This document shows positions 50,101-59,650 of a stretch of 64,000 bases of DNA, piece after piece. This DNA is from Moesziomyces globuligerus (lineage: Eukaryota > Basidiomycota > Ustilaginomycetes > Ustilaginales > Ustilaginaceae). Location of the stretch: assembly GCA_030849465.1 (NCBI GenBank), contig JARVLF010000021.1:62001-126000 (forward strand), written 5' to 3'. Numbering within the stretch: position 1 is the stretch's first letter; the number at the start of each line of letters is the position of its first letter. The notes beneath the pieces were generated by a model, which saw only the letters and a list, made by a program, of their open reading frames with translations, was not told the origin of the DNA and ran no database searches. Position numbers and translations under genes: made by a program.

Positions 50101-51254
50101 CGGACGACGGTTCCATCCGCCTTTGGGACCTGGGGCTGCGCGAGTGTCTGCTGACCTTTGAAGGTCACGTCGGACAGGTGCAGAGCCTCAAGCTCGTCAT
50201 GATGGACGACGAGGCGGTGCGCAAGCTCGTGGGCGGCGCGTCGGGTGCGTCGGGCGCGGCGGATGCCGAGCTCCCGCACACGCATCGCAACGGCGGGACG
50301 CGTCGGGTGTCTGCTCACGGCAACAGCGAAGAGGATGCGCCGGATGTGGTGCAGGACGGCGATCAGGACATGCTGTCCGTGGAAGATCAAGAGTCGTACT
50401 TCCTCGGCGATGCCAGCGTCACGCACTCTCGCCGATCGTCTGGCAGCGGACTCGCGTCTGCCGTAGGTGCGGCGGACGTCGGCGCGGGCGCGTCGAGAGG
50501 TGCTGCCGGTCGACGCACGTCGAACGCGTCCGAGACGGGTGAGCGGCTCTACGGCGCTGCGCAGCGACGCGGCGGGGCGGGGCCTTCGCCTCTGGCGTCG
50601 TCTTCGTCTTTGAGCTGGACGCAGCAGCGGCAGCAGCGGCGACGCATCGACAAGGCGCTGCTGCACGTGCAGGAGCGGCTGTGTGCTGCGGGTCTGGTGG
50701 ATGCGCTGCCGCTGGACGCCGAGATGGGAGATCTGGATCCGACGATGCGGGGCGGGCGACAGGGTGGCGGCAACCGGTCGGGCGACGAGGCGCGCAGTGG
50801 CGATGGCGAGGCGAGTGGGGTCAAGGCCAAGGCGGAGCGGCATCATGCCAAGCCGCGGCCGGTGCTGATCTCGGGATCGCTGGACAACACGCTCAAGATC
50901 TGGGACGTGCGCACGGGGCGGTGCATCCGGACGCTGTTCGGCCACGTCGAGGGGGTGTGGTCGCTGGATGTGGACAAGCTGCGCATCGTCTCGGCCTCGC
51001 ACGACCGCACGATCAAGATCTGGGACCGCGACACGGGCCTCTGCCAGAACACGCTCGTCGGCCACAAGGGCGCCGTGACGTGCGTCTCGCTGACCGACGA
51101 CAAGATCGTCAGCGGCTCCGACGATGGTGATATCAAGGTGTGGAGCTTTGCGGCGAATGCGGCGAGTGGAGCCAGTGCCGAGGCGGCGGGCGCGTGTGCT
51201 CCCGCTGCGCCTCGTGCGCAAGAGCCGCGCAACGACGCAGAGGGTCAGGTTTGA
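47193..51254 (+). CDS. MET30: F-box/WD40 SCF substrate receptor Met30/SconB
   Basis: SCF ubiquitin-ligase subunit that in other fungi controls sulphur-amino-acid regulation and cell-cycle factors. Exons 47193-48332 and 48756-51254 (423-nt intron, phase 0) give 1212 residues, much longer than the usual ~650. The first ~355 residues are low-complexity Ser/Pro/His. The family-specific block LCVRHQRMADEGTTARLQK ends exon 1, and exon 2 continues SIESLPLSDQTAVNTVWSLF and ALILQGILTMCCFSQLSLLS. The F-box (FPREVSLKVLGHLDAMSLGRAAQVSRSWK) is at about 440-482. WD40 repeats start near 648 (LTGHTDGIMCLQF, TGSYDRTARIWNLETGE). After five blades a ~215-residue Gly/Ser/Ala-rich insertion (about 865-1080) interrupts the propeller. 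Two or three final blades then close it (SGSLDNTLKIWDVRTGRC, SASHDRTIKIWDRDTG, SGSDDGDIKVW). Confidence 0.93.
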
Positions 51255-51854
51255 TGTGCAATGCATGCGAATGTGGTTTAGGCTTCGTCGGGACGTGTGG
51301 GAAAGTGTGTGAGTGGGAGAAGGGGGGGAAGGGGGGGTTAGGTTGTGTGGATGTCTCGGCTGGTTTTGGTGAGCGTTGGTGTGGTGGGTTTGTGGTATTC
51401 TTAGTAGCCTGGGCAGGTTTGCTTCCAGTGTGGTTTGGGTGTGGTTTGGGTGTGGTTTGGCTAGTGGTGGTGGTGTGTGTGTCTTGGCATCTCTTGGTCT
51501 CTGTTGTAGCTTTCGACGTGTGCGCTGGAGTTGACGTTGATTGTTGTCAGGATTACCATCGTCCGGGCGAGGTTAGCAGCGCTTGTCCTTGTCTTTATTC
51601 ACCAACTCACGCAAGTCCAACGCCCAACACCTCAGCTTCCCCTCTTATCACCAGCCAAAACACCATAAATTACGATGCAACCCACCACCCTCTCACACCC
51701 CTCCGTCTCCTCCTCCCTTGTCCCCCTACACACGAGGCATCCTAACCAATAGCTACGATAACCGACCCACAAAACACAAGAACACCAACGCTTGAACTTC
51801 GAAGATTCACAGATTCGTAGGTTCGTAGATTCGTAGTCACGCCCGAGAACAGCG
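51255..51854. other. Convergent 3' region, MET30 and HP1-like gene
   Basis: 600 bp between convergent stop codons. The plus strand is strongly G/T-rich up to about 51560. There are repeats of GTGTGGTTTGG near 51429-51462 and of GATTCGTAG near 51805-51837. No coding region is supported. Confidence 0.5.
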
Positions 51855-53132
51855 CTACACCACCTCCGCCGCCTCTACCGCCTCCACCGCCTCTACCGCC
51901 TCTACCGCCTCCACCGCCTCGGCTGCCTCGGCTGCCTGTGGTGCATCGACGATCTCTGGTGCCTCCTCGACGTCTGCGGCGTCGGCGAGCACGATGTCCG
52001 CATCGGTAGCCTCGGTTTCGTCTGCGGGCTCGCTCACCTCGACCGCGTGTTGGGCCGCGTCGGCCACACCACCCACCTCGGCCTCGGCTTCTCCCTCGGG
52101 CTCGGGCTCGCGATCGGCGGGTTGCGAGTCTGGCAGATCCTCTGGTACGGCTTGGTCCGCCTCGGGCTGGTCCGAGACCGGCGCTCCGTCCACTTGCTCG
52201 GCGCCCTCGATGCGCTCGGCTTGCTCGGCCTGCTCGTGCTCGGCGTGGTCTGCGTGGTCTGCTGACGACTGGCGTGCGTCCTTGTGTGCGTTGTAGCGGT
52301 CGAGTTCGGTGGTGGGTTCTTCGCCCGGGATGGGGCCTTGGTGGAGCTCCTGTTCGCCCTCGCTGCGCGGTTTGAAGCGCAGATTGGCCTCGTAGAACTC
52401 GAGGAGTTTGAGCGGACATCTGTGGTGCGCGACCATGCTCTCGAATGCGAGGCGATCGCCGTTGTCAAAGTGGACAAAGACGCGGAGTTTGTTGTCTGGC
52501 ATCTTTTCGACGGCCTCGATTCGTTTGACGATGGGATCCCAGTCTGGGATCCTAGCGTATCGGGTTCTGAGACGTTCGAGACGACGCGCATGGAGGTGTT
52601 GGGCTTCGAGCAGCGCCCTGTCGTCGTCGGCGAGGGAGGGGTCGGTGCGGATGCGCGAAAGCTCCGTGTCGGAATCGGGCGATACGGAGCGCGAAACCGT
52701 CTTGGTGGCGATGCCGTTGCTGCGTCGACCGCGCTTGGTCGCGCCCTGCGACGACTCGCGCGCCTTGCGCTTCTGCTTGGCCGGCGACGAGGTCGACGCA
52801 CCGCGCTTGGACTTTGTGAACTTGGCAACCACGTCGCGGGGTTGCTTGGCCCAGTAGTCGCGCATCATCTCCTGCGCACCCCCCATGTCGGATTCGAAGA
52901 CCCACGTGTTCTCGCTATCCGGATAGCCCTTCCACTTGACATAGTACGACGTCTGCCCCTCGACCGCCTCGGTCGAGTGGCTCACAATGTACTCGATCTC
53001 GTACTCGTCCTCGGGCGCATCGGACGCATCGGACGCCGAGCCCGCCTCGCCGGCTGCAACCGCCTCGTCCGTGCCCGCGCCCGCAGAGGTGGGATCCACC
53101 ATCTGCACATCGTCGTCCGAAACCGTCGCCAT
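51855..53132 (-). CDS. HP1-like chromo/chromoshadow domain protein
   Basis: Predicted heterochromatin protein that reads methylated H3K9. Intronless; 425 residues from the ATG at 53132 (MATVSDDDVQ). The upstream in-frame extension looks non-coding. The chromodomain is at about 43-95 (DEYEIEYIVSHS, TSYYVKWKGYPDSENTWVFE), with aromatic-cage residues Tyr44, Trp67 and a third aromatic near 70. A basic Lys/Arg-rich hinge (AKQKRKARESS, KRGRRS) follows. The chromoshadow domain is at about 205-265: WDPIVKRIEAVEKMPDNKLRVFVHF and CPLKLLEFYEANLRF. This order is diagnostic of HP1/Swi6. The C-terminal ~150 residues are acidic and low complexity, ending in AVE repeats, an extension not usual for HP1. Confidence 0.9.
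   Translation of the reverse strand: MATVSDDDVQMVDPTSAGAGTDEAVAAGEAGSASDASDAPEDEYEIEYIVSHSTEAVEGQTSYYVKWKGYPDSENTWVFESDMGGAQEMMRDYWAKQPRDVVAKFTKSKRGASTSSPAKQKRKARESSQGATKRGRRSNGIATKTVSRSVSPDSDTELSRIRTDPSLADDDRALLEAQHLHARRLERLRTRYARIPDWDPIVKRIEAVEKMPDNKLRVFVHFDNGDRLAFESMVAHHRCPLKLLEFYEANLRFKPRSEGEQELHQGPIPGEEPTTELDRYNAHKDARQSSADHADHAEHEQAEQAERIEGAEQVDGAPVSDQPEADQAVPEDLPDSQPADREPEPEGEAEAEVGGVADAAQHAVEVSEPADETEATDADIVLADAADVEEAPEIVDAPQAAEAAEAVEAVEAVEAVEAVEAAEVV
51861..51927. repeat. CCGCCTCTA/CCA triplet-phased repeat in HP1-like gene
   Basis: Tandem 6- and 9-bp units encode the C-terminal Glu-Ala-Val repeats of the HP1-like protein on the minus strand. The length remains in frame. Confidence 0.8.
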
Positions 53133-53466
53133 GACCGAAGCAAGAATGAAGTGCGATGCGTCGTGGGGTGTGCGGATGGTGATGGCAAGATGGAACACTG
53201 GAGTGCGGATCCCAAGGTGTGGGAATCGGTCGAGCTGAGCTTGCGCACAGACGCCCTTTTCGGAAAATGAAGCGCCCTCTCCCAGTCTGCCTTTTGGACT
53301 CGACTCGACTCGACTTTGGCAGGGCGCCTTTGCGCATTTGCGCATTTTCGCTGCTGCACGCGCTCATTTCCAGTCGCGTAAAGATCCGACGCGCCTCGCT
53401 CTCTCGCTCTCTCGCTCAGACTTGGCTTGGACATGACTTTTGCTGCTTCTGCTTTGGCTTTGGCTT
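53133..53466. other. Spacer between HP1-like and LDAH genes
   Basis: About 330 bp holding the HP1-like promoter and LDAH 3' end, with a GACTC pentamer repeat near 53295-53315 and a CGCTCT repeat near 53396-53417. No gene seen. Confidence 0.45.
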
Positions 53467-54765
53467 CTAATTGCTCTTGGACTCGAGGTGGTCGTGGGAG
53501 ATCCAATGAGCTACGACGGTGGCCATCTGGTGCGAATGGTTGAGGCAGAATGCATGCGGCATGCCGATCCTGCAGTGCGTCGAGGTGGCTCTCGCCCTGC
53601 CGTAGTGGTAGTGCATGGCACGTTCGCTGGTCGGCTCTTGGGGTTCGGGTTCGGATTCGCTGCTGGGTTCGTCGACCTGGGCTTCGATGACGATCTCGCC
53701 GTTGGGGCGGCGTAGCGCTCTGGCGTGGCGGAGGTCCGGGATCGAGCCGGGCGAACTGCGATACTCGGAGACGCTGAAGCTGCGCGTGCGCACGTGGCTC
53801 TTACGCCTCGCACCACCTCCCACTCCGAGCGCAGGCGGTAGGTGAACACGCTGCAGCGAGAGTTCGGATTCGACCTGCGTGCGGATCCAACCGGGAGCCC
53901 AACCGTCGCTCTCCTCCGCAGCCCAGTAGCTTCGCAACTTGCCTCGGTGGTCGCTGGTAAAGTTGCGCAGCGCCGAGAGCGTGGATGGGTCGAGCGATCG
54001 GACGGTCTTGAACTCGTCGTTGGCCATGCTCAGTGCGTTGGCTACGGCTCCGCGCGTCGTGAGCAACTCTGCGGTGGCCAAAGCTGCCGGGCTGGGTTGA
54101 CCGGTCGTCAGTCGGATCATCCACACCAAACCCCACAGCGGCAGGAGCGATAGGATGAGCAGTGGAAGTGGTAGAACCACACGCATCACAAACGGCATTG
54201 TGAGCACGCGGATCTTGCGCGCGTTGGGTGTACGTCCGATCCAGGCGAGCGTGGGGAAGAGCATATGCACTCCATCCACCGCCTCGGGTCTCGCCTTGAC
54301 CACCTCGCTGGCGATGTACGCGCCGATACTATGACCCGCTACAACGATCTGCGTCCCCTCGCAACCCTCGCGGTCTTGGCGCGGGTATGCGCGGCGGACA
54401 GCGTCGACGATGCCGATCTTGTGTCGGATCTGGTCCGCCAACGTCGTTCCCCAGCCCTTGCTAGCCTGGCTCGCGTTGATCGCATTGTCGCCCCAGACGG
54501 CGTTGGTCCCCACGGCAGGTAGCGGCGCGTGCCCGCGATGCGAAACTGCTACGATCTCGATGTCCGAACCGAGCGTCTTGGACGTGTAGATCGACTGAAG
54601 AAACTCGAGGTAGTACGACGAAAGTCCCGGATTGCCAGGGATAAAGATGAGCACCACCCGTGGAGTCCCAGACGTACCACTCGGCCACCACAGCGTCTGC
54701 GCCCCCGCAAACGACGTCGTCAACGGAACCGCCAAATTAGACCCAAACGAACAACCGACCCGCAT
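53467..54765 (-). CDS. Lipid droplet-associated hydrolase (LDAH family)
   Basis: Alpha/beta-hydrolase of the LDAH family, on lipid droplets or ER. 432 residues from the first ATG at 54765. The oxyanion region is VVLIFIPGNPGLSSYYLEFL, the family hallmark. AVSHRGHAP and WGTTLADQIRHKIGIVDAV follow, then the nucleophile Ser146 in VVAGHSIGAYIA. A hydrophobic hairpin (VVLPLPLLILSLLPLWGLVWMI), which anchors the family to lipid droplets, is at about 215-235. The catalytic His is expected in GMPHAFCLNHS near the C-terminus. Between these lies a ~120-residue basic/Ser-rich then acidic insertion (KSHVRTRSFSVSEYRSSP, DEPSSESEPEPQEP), so the protein is longer than animal LDAH (~325). Substrate and activity of the family are debated. 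Confidence 0.85.
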   Translation of the reverse strand: MRVGCSFGSNLAVPLTTSFAGAQTLWWPSGTSGTPRVVLIFIPGNPGLSSYYLEFLQSIYTSKTLGSDIEIVAVSHRGHAPLPAVGTNAVWGDNAINASQASKGWGTTLADQIRHKIGIVDAVRRAYPRQDREGCEGTQIVVAGHSIGAYIASEVVKARPEAVDGVHMLFPTLAWIGRTPNARKIRVLTMPFVMRVVLPLPLLILSLLPLWGLVWMIRLTTGQPSPAALATAELLTTRGAVANALSMANDEFKTVRSLDPSTLSALRNFTSDHRGKLRSYWAAEESDGWAPGWIRTQVESELSLQRVHLPPALGVGGGARRKSHVRTRSFSVSEYRSSPGSIPDLRHARALRRPNGEIVIEAQVDEPSSESEPEPQEPTSERAMHYHYGRARATSTHCRIGMPHAFCLNHSHQMATVVAHWISHDHLESKSN

Positions 54766-55084
54766 GCTGCAAACTGAAGCGGAAATGCGATGTCGACGTC
54801 GAGCTATCAAGCATGGTGGCTTCGTACCACCCCAAAGATGCCTTCTTGCCAAGCACTTTTCATGCCACCCCCTCCCCTTCTCTCATCTGCGGCCCGTGCG
54901 TTCCAACCCCCCGATAATTTAGCTTCAACTTTTTCCCCTTTGTCTCTCGCACCATCCCCCCCCCCCGCTCCAAGCAACGTACAGCCGAGCAAAGCAACAA
55001 GAGGGTATATGATATTGCTCAAAATGCGTCTGCCTCCATTTTCAGCTCGAGACAAAGTGTCATTCGGCATGCGCCGCTGGCCGC
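54766..55084. other. Spacer between LDAH and kinase genes
   Basis: About 320 bp holding the LDAH promoter and the kinase 3' UTR, with a C11 tract at 54956-54966. Confidence 0.45.
54956..54966. repeat. C11 homopolymer
   Basis: Eleven cytosines in the short spacer between LDAH and the kinase. It is one of three long C tracts in the window, all in upstream regions. Confidence 0.85.
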
Positions 55085-57392
55085 TTACACCTTGCCTTCC
55101 TTGCGGCTCGAGCCCGCGCTCTTGAACAGCTTGCCAAACACCGACTCGCGCTTGCGCTGCCTGCTGCTCGCCGTGCCCGCCGACTCGGCATCCGCGCCGT
55201 TGCCCCGCAGTCGGCTCGCCGTCCGCTGCAGCAGCATCGACTTGGCCGGCTGGCTTGCTTCGCACGGTGTGGCGCGCGTGGCGCCTTTGGCTTGCTCGGC
55301 CTCGTCGCCGCGACTCGCCACCAAGGTCGCCGTCGTGGCCGTCGACACCGATCGCTGGTTCTCCGTGCTCCCCTGGCCCATCGCGTCTCCGCTCTCCGCA
55401 TCCAAGCCCAGACCTCCATTCGGCTTCGCCTGCGTAGGCGCGGTCCGCAGCGGTTCTTGCACTGCTGCATCCGAGCTCGCAGCATCGGGCGAAGCGGCCT
55501 CGGCGCTCAGTCGCAAGCTCGTCGGCTCCTCGGCCGCCGACGGCGCCTGGATGGGCGACACCATCGGCGATACCTTTTCGCCGATCGGTGCCAGCGCCGA
55601 AGCTCCGCCCGCCGTACCCAACGCTTCGCCTTCTCCGCCTGCCTGGCCTTCGAACGAGACCGACTTGCGGTGGCCCAGCGCGTCCACCGAGCGCCCGCGC
55701 CTCCGTCCGATGCTGTTGTGCAGCGCCGCGTCCTTGGACAGCGCCTCGTCGTAGCTGCTGAATCTTCGCATCAGGCTCGTGTCGTCCTCCTCGGTCGCCA
55801 GCACGTGCTGTCCGTCGATCGAGACGAGCTTGGTCGAGCGCACTGAACCTTGCGGCGACGGCAGCGAGACGACGCCGGTAAAGTTGCGGAACGGATCGAG
55901 GCGCTCGAGATTGGGCGTGGTGGTGCGGCTGTTGATGGTGCCAAAGTCCCACGACAGATAGTGCTGCGTCGAGTGGATCGACGCCAGCCGTCGACGTTCC
56001 TGACGGTCGGCCAGCGGCGGCAGCCCGGCGAGCACGGCCGAGATGAGAAACTTGGGCGTCTTGGCCTGCCTGAAGAAGCCGTGCGAGAGCAGCTTGTCTG
56101 CGGTGGGCCTGCGCTCCGGATCCTTCTGCAGGCACTGGCGTACAAAGTCGTCCATGACTTTCGAGTACTTGTGCGCGCCGCCGGTGCGGTCGAGCTGCGG
56201 CGGCTCGTCCTGCATGGTGCGCATGAGCACCTTGACCGGATTGAGCTTCGAGTTGGGCGCGCGGCCCTGGGCGAGCTCGAGCGCGGTGATGCCAAAGCTC
56301 CAGATGTCGGCCTTGGTGCCGTAGTGCTTGCGCTCGATCACCTCGGGCGCCATCCAGCACGGCGTGCCCACAAAGCTCTTGCGCTTGCCCTCGCTCGAGA
56401 CCGAGCCGGACGACTTGTCCGTGTCGCCGACAAACACGCCCACGCCGAAGTCGCCGAGCAGCACCGTGCCGTCGTCGTCGACGAGGATGTTGGCCGCCTT
56501 GAGGTCGCGGTGGAGCCAGCCGTTGATGTGCAGGTAGTTGAGGCCCTCGAGCGACTGCTTGAGCACGGTGGCGATGACCAGCTCGTCAAAGCCTTCGGGA
56601 TAGGCAAAGCGCATAATGTCGAGCATCGAGCCGCTGCTCATGAGACGCGTGGCAATGTGCAGCTTGGCGCCCTTGACCCAGCATCCTCGCACACGTAGCA
56701 CGTTGGGATGCTTGGAGAGCGACATGAGCTGGGTCTCTCGGCGCAGCTCCTCCGTGTCGCGTCCGTACGCTTCGAGGTCGATCACCTTGATGGCACACGC
56801 CTTGTCGAGCGGCTTGAAGACGCCTTGATGCACGACGGACGACGCTCCGAATCCTGGGGTGAGGCGAGGCAAGTGGGGGTGTGAGTGAGATTGCACGTGC
56901 GTGGATGGCGAGGTTGCAGTTGCTCACCGATGACATTTCCTACGATGTAGTCGTCGCCATTGGCCGAGTACATGGGCTTTGAGATGAGACGACGGAAGAT
57001 ACGTTTGGCGATCAGCACCATGGCGCGTCAACAAAGGATCAGACGGCAGGAACGACCCTGTCTGGGCCGACCGGGGCGGAGGGCGACGATAGGGTAGAAA
57101 GAGAGGGGAGAGTGCTTACCCAGTCGTCGTAGACGGAGCCGATGTGCATGGCGGCGCGCATCTTTGCCATGCGATTGTTGGCGGCATCTTTGTCCTTGAC
57201 ACTATCGCGGGAGATGCTGCTTCGAGGCGAGCGTCCGGGGGAAGCACTAAGGAGCGAGGTGGAGGCGGACGCGGACGCGGACGCGGTGCTCGACGTGGAC
57301 GCGGGTGCGTTGGTGCCAGCGACGCCTACGTTTGCTGGAGGTGCAGCACGAGAGCTCGTGCCGCTGACCTTGCGCAGGGCATCGAGCGCCAT
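55085..57392 (-). CDS. STE20-family FRAY/OSR1-type Ser/Thr kinase
   Basis: Three minus-strand exons, 57120-57392, 56928-56976 and 55085-56853 (introns of 143 and 74 nt), give 696 residues. The first ATG in frame is at 57392. An alternative start at 57021, inside intron 1, would give a shorter N-terminus. The Ser/Ala-rich N-terminus ends near YSANGDDYIVGNVIGFGASSVV, the glycine loop of OSR1/SPAK/Fray kinases, split by intron 2. Catalytic residues: Lys130 in CAIKVIDLE, Asp224 in HRDLKAANILV and Asp242 in DFGVGV. The GTPCWMAPEVIE peptide marks STE20 kinases. The kinase domain ends near PTADKLLSHGFFRQAKTPKFL, the FRAY-type end. The ~330-residue C-terminus is Ser/Ala-rich with no recognised CCT domain and ends KLFKSAGSSRKEGKV. 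In animals these kinases respond to WNK; here upstream inputs are unknown. Confidence 0.87.
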
Positions 57393-59650
57393 GATTGTGT
57401 GCTCGCACGTGCGTGCGGAAGGAGTGCGCTGCGCTGCGCACTTGAATGCTTCGGAAGCGTTGCGGAAGAGAGGGCCTGATAAGGTTGCGAGGACTGCGTT
57501 GACGTGCTGGCGCGCGGTTGTGAGATGAGCTTGATGCGACGTCAATCGTAATCGAGAGACGGGGATGGGGAGACGAGCCTAGATGCTTGCGCACTCGAGC
57601 GCTGAGCGGGTAGTTGGTGGCAGCGTTGAGGAACGGAGGTTGGGCGAACGTGCTCGTCCAGTAGCAGCAACGCGACCCGTGCGCAATGCCAGCGTGAGCC
57701 GTCCGGACGCTGAGATAGGCTCGGAAGCACGCCCTAGGTGTTGCGGATGTGCCGACACCGCAATCGCCAGATTAAAAGGATCGGAAAGGAGCCGCGAGGT
57801 GATGATGGAGACAAAGGAACCAAGCGCCGCTGCCAAGGTGCGAGGACGAAGCCTTCTGGAATGCTCAGGTTCTTACGACCGAATGCTGCTTGTGCGTACT
57901 GTATCGCATCTCACGCCGCCTGCAGCGGATTCGAGGGGCATGTGCCTCGGTTCAAGTTGCCGGCCAGGCCGCCGCAATATCTCCTGTCGGATGCGTCCCG
58001 TCGCCTGTCGCTCCCACGGCTTTGGGAAAAGGGAAAAGGAAAAAGAAAAGAAAAGGCCAGGCCTCGACTGATCAACACCAGAGAGGCGAGGGAGGCGACA
58101 TGTGCGCGAAAAGCGAAAGCGTGCCAGCAGCCCACGAGCCCGACACGCACGCGCATGTGGAGGGGCTGCCACTTGGAGGCCCTTGGCCGCCACTCGTACT
58201 CGATTTGCACAGGCGAGGCTGAGCTGCAGGGCCCCTGCATCTTTGGGCACCGAGCCTTGGCATCGCGCAACCCCACGCGCACGTTTCGACCAGAAGAGCC
58301 ACCGAAAATGCTCCGCGAGCGACCGCGGCTGGGCGTGCGCAGCTGATTGCCGCCTAGACGCTGGCTGAGGAGACCGGCACTGATTGACGGCTGGCTGGCC
58401 GTGACTGTGAGCTTGTTGGCGCTGGCTGTGCCTGACACGGCTGTGCTCTTTTACCACGCCTCGGATGATGCTTCGGCTCGACCTTTGGTGTTTCCGACCA
58501 AGCCTGGCAGCACCTTTGAGGCGCATCGCATCGTATTTCGCGCGTCGGCCGCGCCACTGCGCCGCCACTGCGCCGCTGCACCTTTGCTGCAGCCCCCTCA
58601 CTGCGCTCCGACGCGCGCTCTGTGCCAACATGAGATCACGCCTTGTCGGAATGCAGTCGTCGGCCCCACCGACGTCGGCGGTTTTGCATGCATGCACAGC
58701 CAACCGTGCGCGCCCAAGTGCGGGCGAGTGCGGGCAACCCGCCGTGATGCATCGGCGATTGCGCCGCGCCCCATCGTCGAATGCTGCCTTGTCTGTGCGC
58801 TTTTGGTGGCTGCATCGGCGAACGGCTCGCAGCAACAGCGAAAGCCGACTCCTGCCTTTTCGCCTCTGAAAGCGGCTCGATAAGCACGGCGCTACGCCCA
58901 GACCCTTTGTCTACACCTCGGGTCTCCCGATGGCGACGGGTGTCAAGACGAGCCCCAGCAACCGTTCTTGAAAAGCCTTTTCTTTGGAGCGAGACGAAGT
59001 GGTGCAAATTAAGCGTTGCTGCTGCTGCTGCTGCCGCTGCTCGCTCGAGTGAGAGTGCAGCGTGGCACGGCCCTCCAATTTTCTCCCTTTTTTTTCCAGC
59101 TGCATCGGGAGGGAGGGCGGCGCGTGCGGAAGTTCGGTGCCAGTGAGCCGCTCGGCACTTCGCTTCCAAGACCAACGGCTTCACTCCACTTTCTCACGGC
59201 TCTCGAGCTGCTGTCTCGTTTGGCCACCCACCAAGCTCAATCGCAGCTCAATCGCAGCTCAATTGCTTCGGCCGCCACTCCGAGTCGAACTTCGCTCTGC
59301 TCGACATCCATCGAGAGCCGTTGAGGCCTCGTATCGCTGCCTTCATCGCTCTCGTCCTCCGCCTTGGCCCCGCTTTCGCGCCGATTCCGTCCATACTCGT
59401 GTCATCTCGCCAGCACTCAGCACCTAGCACGCCGCACCGCGCCCCACATTCTGCTAGCTGCTAGCTGCTATCAACCCGCTACCATCCTCCGCGTCGCTGC
59501 GCCTCAGCTTCGGCTCAACAACGCATCCCGCTGACAGCATGCCGGCTCCTCGTCTCTGATCCCCACCGCTTTCCATCCACTCGCCCGGACAGCTCTTGCC
59601 AATCTCGAGCTCGACTGCTGATGGCCTCCTCCTCCCTCTTGGCGTAAATC
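57393..59650. other. Divergent promoters, kinase and ankyrin genes
   Basis: 2.26 kb between divergent starts, with no supported gene. CTG-repeat DNA lies near 59018-59040, ATCGCAGCTCA repeats near 59235-59265 and GCTAGCT repeats near 59450-59470. CT-rich leader precedes 59651. Confidence 0.5.

Noticed and set aside
48822..51266. Minus-strand ORF of 814 codons opposite MET30
   Set aside because: Arg/Ala-rich shadow of the WD40 gene with no domain.
54807..56360. Minus-strand ORF of 517 codons overlapping the kinase
   Set aside because: Alternative frame of the kinase exon, Arg/Gly/Ala-rich and without motifs.
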